A stretch of 8,026 nt of DNA from the NCBI GenBank assembly GCA_046704445.1, contig JBJKRW010000049.1:1-8026 (forward strand), given 5' to 3'. This document shows positions 1-5,532 of this stretch, piece after piece (within the stretch, counting starts at the first letter, position 1; the number at the start of each line of letters is the position of its first letter). Position numbers and translations under genes: made by a program. Source of the DNA: JBJKRW01 sp046704445 (GTDB lineage Bacteria; Patescibacteriota; Microgenomatia; UBA1406; GWC2-37-13). Below the pieces are notes generated by a model that did no database searches, was not told where the DNA came from, and worked only from the letters and a program-made list of their open reading frames with translations.

Positions 1-1061
1 CGTATGGGTAGCCCTATTACTCTTTTACCTGTTTCAAGCATACCGACGGTTAATGCTCCACCTCCTGTAAGAACCAGTCCTGAAGGAATGTTTTGTCCAA
101 AACCGCTTTTTTCTATCTCTTCAAATATAAGTTTGAAAAATTCTTCAAGCCGGGGAGCAATTATTCCGTCTACCAATGTTTTAAGCGAAACGTCTGAAAC
201 ATTTTCTGGCAGTTGCAGATCGGCCAAATTCAGTTGAATGTTTTTTTTCTTCAGTTTATCTCCCCCTGTCATATTTTTGCTGAGATACAGTTTAATTTTT
301 TCCGCGGAGTCAAGCGACACCCTTAAACCTACCGCAATATCGTTTGTGATATGTCTTGCTCCAAGCGGAATTGACGATGAATAGGAGAGTGAGCCGTCCA
401 CAAACATACAGATATCTATTTTCCCTCCTCCAATATCCACACATACCACGCCCAGCTCTTTTTCCGTATCGGTCAGTACCGATTCTGATGCGGCCAATCC
501 GGAAAACACATATCCCTGGTTTTCAATACCCAAATCGCTCAAACATCGGTCAATGTTTTTAAGATTGGTTTGGGAAGCGGTAATAATATGCGTTTCTACT
601 TCAAGCCGTACCCCGCTCATTCCTACTGGATTCTTTATCCCCGATTGTCCGTCCACAATATAATCACGGGGCGATACTTCAATAATCTGCCGGGTCGTGG
701 AAAGCGATATCGCCCGCGCGGCTTCAACAACCCTGTCCACATCCTCCTCCACTATTTCACCGTGTGCATTGGACACCGCAACTATTCCGTGTGAGTTGAG
801 AGAAGAAATATGAGGACCGCCTACCGAAACGAACGCATTGTTTAACTTATGCCCGGCCATACGTTCTGCCTTTTCTACGCTTTGTTCAACCGCTTCCGTG
901 ACTTCGCGGATATCAACAATCAGACCTTTTTTTACTCCTCTTGATATGGAACTGTTGAATCCGATTATTTTTATTTCTTCGCTTTCGGGCGACTGAATAC
1001 CGACGATTGTGGATATCTTTGAGCTCCCGATATCAATGCCGCAAATCAATTGGTCAGCCAT
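1..1061 (-). CDS. ftsA: Cell division protein FtsA, 3' end beyond the window
   Basis: FtsA is an actin-fold ATPase that tethers FtsZ to the inner membrane and recruits later division proteins. About 353 residues are visible from the ATG at 1061, and the frame is still open at the left edge. Seen in the sequence: the phosphate-1 motif DIGSSK (residues 10-15), an FtsA-type 1C subdomain at about 84-163 replacing the usual actin 1B domain, the phosphate-2 motif DIGGGK (209-214) and the adenosine motif LTGGGA (331-336). FtsA is usually about 400-430 residues, so the missing part is the C-terminal tail with its membrane-binding amphipathic helix. The start is the first ATG after the inverted repeat and gives the family N-terminus (MADQLICGIDIGSSK). 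No convincing Shine-Dalgarno precedes it. It follows ftsQ by 89 nt, and ftsZ is expected next, outside the window. Family assignment is firm. Confidence 0.95.
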   Translation of the reverse strand, partial: MADQLICGIDIGSSKISTIVGIQSPESEEIKIIGFNSSISRGVKKGLIVDIREVTEAVEQSVEKAERMAGHKLNNAFVSVGGPHISSLNSHGIVAVSNAHGEIVEEDVDRVVEAARAISLSTTRQIIEVSPRDYIVDGQSGIKNPVGMSGVRLEVETHIITASQTNLKNIDRCLSDLGIENQGYVFSGLAASESVLTDTEKELGVVCVDIGGGKIDICMFVDGSLSYSSSIPLGARHITNDIAVGLRVSLDSAEKIKLYLSKNMTGGDKLKKKNIQLNLADLQLPENVSDVSLKTLVDGIIAPRLEEFFKLIFEEIEKSGFGQNIPSGLVLTGGGALTVGMLETGKRVIGLPI

Positions 1062-1065
1062 GAGT

Positions 1066-1154
1066 TTAGTTTTTAAAGTTTCTAAAGTTTTTAAAGTTAA
1101 TCCAGATACAGTATCTTTATAAACTTTATGAACCTTACGAACTTTACAAACTAA
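1066..1154. repeat. 89-nt imperfect inverted repeat made of 9-bp units, between ftsQ and ftsA
   Basis: The arms are 1066-1109 and 1111-1154, centred on base 1110. By eye, 35 of 44 positions are complementary, and one more can form a G-U pair. Each arm contains three degenerate 9-bp units of the type TAAAGTTNN, and the centre is AGATAC-T-GTATCT. On the minus strand the structure starts within the ftsQ TAG stop and ends 4 nt before the ftsA ATG, so it fills the whole gap. As RNA it would form a long AU-rich hairpin. It lacks a U-tract, so a classical terminator is unlikely. An RNase III-like processing site, a translation brake on ftsA, or simply an inverted minisatellite are all possible. Confidence 0.8.
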
Positions 1155-2005
1155 AACGTTACTACCGGTTTGTCAAACCGCAGATCGATTTTCTGATACC
1201 CTTTTCCTTCTATTTTAAACTGCCTGATAAGCTCTTCGAGCGCATACTCCTGATCATGTACGCTCTTTTCGCTTGTGAATACGATTTGTTTCCGTCCGAT
1301 ATTACATACTATCATATCAAATCCGCCAATATCAACACTATCAGGTTTCTCGTCAAGATTGGTGAGTGAACGTGCGAAAAACAATGCCGCGTCAATATCC
1401 TGATATCCTATTCTGTCTCCCACATCAAAACTGTTTTTACTTAATTTCTGATAATAAATGAGGAGCGGCAAAGAACTGTCCCGTGTCTGAGTAAATCCGA
1501 TGATTCGACCGTCTTCTGCCAATTTGAAATACCCGTTGTCTGTCTGAACGAATGCAACAGGCGTGTATAAGGTCACCGAAACATCAAGCGTATCGGGAAA
1601 TCTCTTCGTCACCTTTACCGATTGAACCATGGGGTTTTGCCGCACAATACGCAGTTCAAGGGAGCGTTCCGAAAGCAGCGGAAGAAATGCACGGTCTGCG
1701 GATGAAAGACCGTTAAGCTGCATATTGGGAATTGATTCAACAACAATATGCGTTACGCGAAATTTTTCTCCTATCAGGACGAATATCGAAAAAAAAACCA
1801 GGAGAAGAACGCAGAAGAAAAGAAAAAGCAATAGGTTTTTCTTTGAAAACAGGGGAGGAAAAAATCCGTTGTGTTTTGGATTATGTATTTGATTCGTATC
1901 GTTATTTTGAGACGGTTTTTTATTGTGAAAAAACTTCCATCTGTTATAAAATCGTTGAGATTCAATCTTTGGCAAAGATCTCGCGGATGATGATATCGGT
2001 CGCAT
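1151..2005 (-). CDS. ftsQ: Divergent FtsQ/DivIB-family cell division protein
   Basis: FtsQ/DivIB is a bitopic membrane protein linking early and late divisome parts (the FtsB/FtsL complex and the septal synthase). The proposed product has 284 residues. It has a basic, Asn-rich cytoplasmic tail (1-56), one membrane segment (about 57-78, rich in Phe and Leu), then a POTRA-like domain (about 81-150, from KFRVTHIVVES to the FPDTLDVSVTLYTPVAFV stretch) and a beta-rich C-terminal domain. The order tail, one helix, POTRA and beta domain, plus its place between murG and ftsA, identifies it. Overall sequence similarity is low, as usual for this family. The frame stays open upstream to an ATG at 2284, but that part lies wholly inside murG. 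I chose the ATG at 2005, giving a 44-nt overlap with murG. A TTG at 1975 is a plausible alternative. No clear Shine-Dalgarno is visible. Confidence 0.85.
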   Translation of the reverse strand: MRPISSSARSLPKIESQRFYNRWKFFHNKKPSQNNDTNQIHNPKHNGFFPPLFSKKNLLLFLFFCVLLLVFFSIFVLIGEKFRVTHIVVESIPNMQLNGLSSADRAFLPLLSERSLELRIVRQNPMVQSVKVTKRFPDTLDVSVTLYTPVAFVQTDNGYFKLAEDGRIIGFTQTRDSSLPLLIYYQKLSKNSFDVGDRIGYQDIDAALFFARSLTNLDEKPDSVDIGGFDMIVCNIGRKQIVFTSEKSVHDQEYALEELIRQFKIEGKGYQKIDLRFDKPVVTF

Positions 2006-3065
2006 TAGGATGATATAAATAATGTAATGCTTTGAAACGCGATCTGTACTCCTCCAAGTGATTCGACATGTGGATAATGTCTTTGTACAGTATGTCGGAC
2101 GAATCATGCTGACGGAATACCTCCCCGGTACCGTAAGACTTGAATATATCCGCGTGCTGTTCCTGTTCGTGAAAAGAAGACCAAGGAAGGGGTATGAAAA
2201 GAGCGGGCTTTGAAAGGGCGACACATTCAAAAAAAGTATTGGCGCCTGCTCTTCCCACAACAAAATCGCAGGAATTGTACACATGTCCTATCTCATCATC
2301 AAAAAAATGTTTTCTGAGAATATATCTTTTTTTTAATTCGGGAGAAAGGCGGTTGCGGACCTGTTTCAGATCCTCGAAATCATGGTATTCTTTGGTGTCT
2401 CCGGTTTGATGAATGACCGAGAAACGGCCAAGCAACTTCGGCAGCAGCTCTTTAACATGAGCATTTATACTGTGAGAGCCCAAAGAACCTCCCGTCACAT
2501 AGATAACCGGCTTGTCATGAGAAACCTTAAATGTCTCCCTGACCGTATGCAATATTTTTTTTCTGACCGGATTGCCCGTAATTATGATTTTTTTGCTTGA
2601 AAAAAATCGAGACGCATCCTTAAACGAAAGAAATACTTTTTTGGCAAACATTCCGAGGATCCTGTTTGTCAAACCGGGATGTATGGTTTGCTCATGCGTA
2701 TAGACGGGAATCGAAAGAATAAAACCCCAAAAGGCTATGGGCAATGCAATATATCCGCCGAAACTTACAATTATATCGGGTTTTTGGGAACTCACAATAT
2801 GATACGCGTCCCAAAACCCCATCGGAACTCTTACGACACTCTGCACAGACCGCATATTGAAGACGCGGGAAAATCTTCCTGCCGAAAGATGGATAAATCT
2901 AATTTTTCGTCTTGCTACCTCCTTATACTCCAGAGATTCCGTATCCTCATAATCCAGTGAGTATTTTCTCCCCACAAATACGATCTCGTGTGATGAATTT
3001 TCAAGAATCGCGTCAACCAATGCTAATGCAGGAGCAAGGTGTCCGCCCGTAATTAATACTTTCAT
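1962..3065 (-). CDS. murG: MurG, lipid II-forming N-acetylglucosaminyltransferase
   Basis: MurG moves GlcNAc from UDP-GlcNAc to lipid I, giving lipid II at the cytoplasmic face of the membrane. The product is 367 residues, normal for this GT28-type, GT-B-fold enzyme. Seen: an N-terminal glycine loop ITGGHLAPA (residues 5-13), SFGGY (101-105), HEQTIHPGLTNR (124-135; family HEQNxxPGxxNR), the second glycine loop TGGSLGS (191-197), GRAGANT (271-277) and PLPWSSFHEQEQHA (292-305), which matches the UDP-GlcNAc site region. The first loop is shortened compared with the usual GGTGGH, although the His is kept. The gene follows the unknown B12-controlled gene by 48 nt and overlaps the chosen ftsQ start. 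The ATG at 3065 begins the protein directly with the Rossmann strand. It has no Shine-Dalgarno but a TATAAT 6 nt upstream, so a separate leaderless transcript is possible. Confidence 0.96.
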   Translation of the reverse strand: MKVLITGGHLAPALALVDAILENSSHEIVFVGRKYSLDYEDTESLEYKEVARRKIRFIHLSAGRFSRVFNMRSVQSVVRVPMGFWDAYHIVSSQKPDIIVSFGGYIALPIAFWGFILSIPVYTHEQTIHPGLTNRILGMFAKKVFLSFKDASRFFSSKKIIITGNPVRKKILHTVRETFKVSHDKPVIYVTGGSLGSHSINAHVKELLPKLLGRFSVIHQTGDTKEYHDFEDLKQVRNRLSPELKKRYILRKHFFDDEIGHVYNSCDFVVGRAGANTFFECVALSKPALFIPLPWSSFHEQEQHADIFKSYGTGEVFRQHDSSDILYKDIIHMSNHLEEYRSRFKALHYLYHPNATDIIIREIFAKD

Positions 3066-3071
3066 AGGCTC

Positions 3072-3077
3072 ATTATA
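3072..3077 (-). promoter_or_regulatory. Candidate -10 box for leaderless murG transcript
   Basis: A perfect TATAAT on the minus strand ends 6 nt before the murG ATG, which would put the transcription start at or next to the A of the ATG. A weak -35 candidate, GTGAGA (3095-3100), lies 17 nt upstream. No Shine-Dalgarno is present between the hexamer and the ATG. The same spacing recurs at ftsW and murD. Confidence 0.45.
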
Positions 3078-3091
3078 TACTTTCTGGACAA

Positions 3092-3113
3092 GAATCTCAC
3101 GAAACTCACGAAC
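3092..3113 (-). repeat. Short 9-bp tandem repeat after the unknown gene's stop codon
   Basis: On the minus strand, right after the TAG stop, the gap reads as successive degenerate units GTTCGTGAG, TTTCGTGAG and ATTCTTG. The unit resembles GTTCGTAAG/GTTCATAAA in the ftsQ-ftsA inverted repeat, which also starts at a TAG stop. This suggests one degenerate intergenic repeat family. The stretch is short and the similarity was judged by eye. Confidence 0.45.
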
Positions 3114-4187
3114 CTAATCACAGTAATATGGGGCTTTTTTATCACATTTTGGACAGACTATCGTATTATTTTCTATTTTAGCACGTACATGTTGGTTGCA
3201 AAAAGGACAGATACAGTCCAGGGTTTGCTGTTCGGATTTTTTCGGGCTTTCCCCTGATATCTGAGTAATTTTTCTGTATTCCGACGAAATATTCGAGACA
3301 CCCGCAAGTTTTGCGCTCAAAGGAACCTTCCCGTAAAGAAGCTCTTCTGCTGAAATTTCCTCTCCACCGCATCCTCCTCCCAAGGGTACGCTTGTTCTTC
3401 CGTATTGATGCATTGAGTGTGCGATAACGCTCAAGAACGCCTCTTCGGAAGATAAACCTTTTTGTGCAATCTGTTCTGCTAAAGCTTCATAATCTACAGA
3501 CGATCGCAACCGTCCGCTTAACGAATCCTTCAGCTCACTCATAATTCCCTCAACGTCGTAAACAATTGTCCCCCTTACGCTGTTTGAACAAAAAACCGCA
3601 CCCGTGAAATCCCACGGGCGGTTGATGAAATCGTCAATATTCCAGTTGCGTGCTACCGGCCTGGTTATATATGACGTTATCCGCTGTTTTTCGTCCAAAG
3701 CTTCCGCTTGGGTAATGTATTCCGCTCCCAAAACCTCATGCAGCCATTTTTCTCCTTCTGCATTTACGGATATTCCAAGATTGACTACCGTATCCCCTTC
3801 CGACCACATTACGTATAATTGGCCGATATCGTAAGGTTTTGCGTAGTCTTCTGGAGGAAGATCCTCAAAACTCGAAATTCCGGGCGGACTGTACAAAAAC
3901 ACCAGCTGTCCGGGACAACGATACGCAAAGGACATTGCTTTTTTAAAACCCGATTCGTAAAGACCGCCGCGTTCACGAGGATCAAGGAGGATTTTCTTAT
4001 CTGTTTTTGCGTCTATTATTCCGTTTATGCCGTCCATACGGTAATAATAAGGAATCGAAACGGCATGATTCTTCACCACATGAAGTTCGTACGACTCAAG
4101 ATTGGCTGCAAATGCGAGTATGTCTGCTGGGTTATTCCCGACGTTTTCTTTATTAAATCCCCAACGTGATAATCCGCCCTCCAACAT
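3114..4187 (-). CDS. Unrecognised cytoplasmic protein with C-terminal zinc ribbon, under cobalamin riboswitch control
   Basis: I do not recognise this 357-residue family. Seen: no signal peptide and no membrane segment. The N-terminal two thirds look globular, with motifs such as GGLSRWGF (4-11) and DPRERGGLYESGF (69-81). An acidic, helix-forming part covers about 211-262, and a glycine-rich VPLGGGCGG (267-275) holds one Cys. The C-terminus has two CPxC pairs (327-330 and 345-348) plus Cys325 and Cys356, a typical zinc ribbon. The ATG at 4187 has AGGGA 8 nt upstream, and no other ATG, GTG or TTG occurs in frame back to the stop at 4284-4286. Expression is probably repressed by B12 through the riboswitch in its leader. 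B12-repressed genes usually encode uptake, salvage or biosynthesis proteins, or B12-independent replacements of B12 enzymes. Lack of membrane helices argues against a permease. I found no B12-binding DxHxxG motif. The GGGCGG and zinc ribbon loosely recall ribonucleotide reductase C-termini, but the rest does not fit. Confidence 0.85.
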   Translation of the reverse strand: MLEGGLSRWGFNKENVGNNPADILAFAANLESYELHVVKNHAVSIPYYYRMDGINGIIDAKTDKKILLDPRERGGLYESGFKKAMSFAYRCPGQLVFLYSPPGISSFEDLPPEDYAKPYDIGQLYVMWSEGDTVVNLGISVNAEGEKWLHEVLGAEYITQAEALDEKQRITSYITRPVARNWNIDDFINRPWDFTGAVFCSNSVRGTIVYDVEGIMSELKDSLSGRLRSSVDYEALAEQIAQKGLSSEEAFLSVIAHSMHQYGRTSVPLGGGCGGEEISAEELLYGKVPLSAKLAGVSNISSEYRKITQISGESPKKSEQQTLDCICPFCNQHVRAKIENNTIVCPKCDKKAPYYCD

Positions 4188-4195
4188 ATGATATG

Positions 4196-4209
4196 TCCCT
4201 GCTCGGGGA
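4196..4209 (-). promoter_or_regulatory. Shine-Dalgarno-sequestering hairpin (expression platform)
   Basis: On the minus strand, TCCC (4209-4206) pairs with GGGA (4199-4196) around the loop CGAGCA. The Shine-Dalgarno AGGGA (4200-4196) of the next gene is mostly inside the stem. The loop can pair with riboswitch L5 (UGCCG, 4262-4258): UGC with GCA and CG with CG, leaving one A bulged. That is the layout of a cobalamin riboswitch kissing loop that shuts translation when ligand is bound. The pairing was worked out by hand. Confidence 0.65.
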
Positions 4210-4211
4210 TT

Positions 4212-4366
4212 ACTTAGTCGGTCTTCGGACTTCCCGATACAATCGGGGTCACCGCAGCGGCACTGTTGCCGAATTTCCGCAAACTACGGATCACGGCATT
4301 CCCTTTTTTCCTCCCAAAGGAAGGAACAGTCTTCCCCCGCCTGAGCGGAGTGACTGACTACTAAGT
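4212..4366 (-). promoter_or_regulatory. Cobalamin (B12) riboswitch
   Basis: This element binds a cobalamin and controls the gene just downstream. Minus-strand elements in order are: P1 5' strand ACTTAGT (4366-4360); an accessory hairpin CTCCGC-TCAG-GCGGGG (4350-4335); an 8-bp hairpin at 4326-4308; the core GGGAA (4303-4299); P4 GCCG/CGGC (4297-4294 with 4271-4268), whose loop carries an extra TCCG/CGGA hairpin; P5 CAG/CTG (4265-4263 with 4257-4255) with loop TGCCG; the conserved CGGTGA (4254-4249); P6 CCCGAT/ATCGGG (4247-4233); the 3' signature AAGTCCGAAGACC (4232-4220); and P1 3' strand ACTAAGT (4218-4212). From memory, the E. coli btuB element lines up well (GGGAAT, then CTG-ACGCG-CAG-CGGTAA, then AAGCCCGAAGACC), with compensatory changes in P5. 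Ligand subtype (adenosyl- or methyl/hydroxocobalamin) cannot be told. Confidence 0.9.
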
Positions 4367-4386
4367 GAATTATCTAACGGTTACAC

Positions 4387-4413
4387 GATATACCTCGCAT
4401 GATAAAATTGCAA
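4387..4413 (-). promoter_or_regulatory. Weak candidate promoter for the riboswitch transcript
   Basis: The minus strand has TTGCAA (4413-4408) and TATATC (4392-4387) separated by 15 nt, just after the ftsW stop and before riboswitch P1. Spacing is short and the -10 is imperfect. A second -10-like stretch, TTAGATAAT, lies at 4377-4369. Read-through from ftsW could equally supply the transcript. Confidence 0.25.
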
Positions 4414-4421
4414 GTGATATT

Positions 4422-5513
4422 TTACCTGACTTTTGAAATTTTCTTTTCTATATTCATAAGGATGCCTAAGCAGGCAAAGGATATAAGCAGGTTCGATCCC
4501 CCGTATGAAATAAAAGGCAGAGGAACTCCGGTTAAAGGAAGCAAATTCACCATCCCCGCAAGATTAATTATTATCTGGAGATTGAAAAAGGCAAAAATTC
4601 CTCCGGCCAGGAGTTTTCCGAATTTGTCCGGTGCGTTTTCCACCAGCTTGAATATCTTGTAGCTCAGAAGCATAAAAAGAAAAATAATGATCGCACCGCC
4701 GATAAAACCCACCTCCTCTCCGATAATGGCAAAAATCGAATCGGTATGTGCTTCGGGAAGAAACAGATATTTCTGACGGGATACCCCGAACCCCTGTCCA
4801 AGCAAACCGCCGTTGGACAAGGATATTAAGATCTGGTTGATATGATATGTTATCCCTAACGGATCGCGCGACGGATCAAAAAAGGCAAGAAGCCTGTTAA
4901 AACGGTAAGGGGATATTTTTATCAGTGCGAAAAAGGCTCCACCGGCAACGGGAATTAACACAAGTAAATTCATGATATTCATGCCTGCCAAAAAATAAAT
5001 GGTCAGGCTCACAAAAAAAACTATGACGGCAGTGCCCATATCGGGTTGCATCATAATGAGCATCATAAGAATACCTATCAGAATAAGAAAAGAATAGAAC
5101 CGCTTTCTTTCTTTATGGAGAAACCATGAGGAAAGGTACACAATAACGCTGAATTTCGCAAGCTCGGTCGGCTGAAGATTGATGAAGCCGAAGTCTATCC
5201 ATCTTCGCGCCCCTCCAATCTTAGAACCGATTCCGGGAATAAGTACGAGAATCAACAGAAATATTGTCGTAAGCATAAAAAGAAAGGCCAGATAATACCA
5301 CTTGTGGTAGTCGAAAAAAGAAAAAAAGAACATCGCGGCTATTCCTAAAATAAACCAGATAAACTGCAGTTGCACATAGTGAAAGCTGCTTCCGAATTCC
5401 GCAAAACTCCTTACCGAAGAAGATTCGAAAATAAACACAAGCCCTATCGCAGATAAGACGATAGGCAATGAAAACAAGTGCATAAAATATTTATGCCTGA
5501 TAAAAAGCTTCAT
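4422..5513 (-). CDS. ftsW: FtsW, SEDS-family septal peptidoglycan polymerase
   Basis: FtsW is a polytopic SEDS glycosyltransferase that polymerises lipid II at the septum together with a class B penicillin-binding protein. The product has 363 residues and about ten hydrophobic helices. Family motifs seen: GGARRWI (100-106), LQPTELAKF (113-121), QPDMGTA (156-162), LPEAHTDSIFAIIGEEVGFIGG (252-273) and GVPLPFISYGGSN (329-341). Asp258 in the PEAHTD loop matches the catalytic Asp of SEDS enzymes. FtsW and RodA are close. The dcw position, between murD and murG, favours FtsW. An in-frame extension to 5642 exists but lies inside murD, and the MKLFIRHKYFM start at 5513 places the first helix correctly. 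There is a 19-nt gap after murD holding a TATAAT but no Shine-Dalgarno. Confidence 0.96.
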   Translation of the reverse strand: MKLFIRHKYFMHLFSLPIVLSAIGLVFIFESSSVRSFAEFGSSFHYVQLQFIWFILGIAAMFFFSFFDYHKWYYLAFLFMLTTIFLLILVLIPGIGSKIGGARRWIDFGFINLQPTELAKFSVIVYLSSWFLHKERKRFYSFLILIGILMMLIMMQPDMGTAVIVFFVSLTIYFLAGMNIMNLLVLIPVAGGAFFALIKISPYRFNRLLAFFDPSRDPLGITYHINQILISLSNGGLLGQGFGVSRQKYLFLPEAHTDSIFAIIGEEVGFIGGAIIIFLFMLLSYKIFKLVENAPDKFGKLLAGGIFAFFNLQIIINLAGMVNLLPLTGVPLPFISYGGSNLLISFACLGILMNIEKKISKVR

Positions 5514-5519
5514 ACTATG

Positions 5520-5525
5520 ATTATA
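5520..5525 (-). promoter_or_regulatory. Candidate -10 box for leaderless ftsW transcript
   Basis: A perfect TATAAT on the minus strand sits in the 19-nt murD-ftsW gap and ends 6 nt before the ftsW ATG. The short gap contains no purine-rich Shine-Dalgarno. No good -35 is seen at 16-18 nt; TTGGCA (5553-5548) is 22 nt away. Confidence 0.4.
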
Positions 5526-5532
5526 GGACAGA

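Noticed and set aside
1788..1800. Poly-A tract as a frameshift or slippage site in ftsQ
   Set aside because: On the coding strand it simply encodes the Phe-rich membrane helix, and the frame is intact on both sides.
2006..2284. In-frame upstream extension of ftsQ to an ATG at 2284
   Set aside because: It lies completely inside murG, which has clear motifs there. The extra 93 residues do not resemble an FtsQ N-terminus.
4335..4350. GC-rich hairpin CTCCGC-TCAG-GCGGGG as an intrinsic terminator after ftsW
   Set aside because: It is followed by a purine-rich stretch, not a U-tract, and fits as an accessory arm of the riboswitch.
4188..4421. RNase P RNA, tmRNA or a tRNA in the ftsW-unknown gene gap
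   Set aside because: The GAGGAAAGUCC and ACAGAA landmarks of RNase P RNA and a tRNA acceptor/T-loop are absent, while the cobalamin riboswitch elements are present in the correct order.
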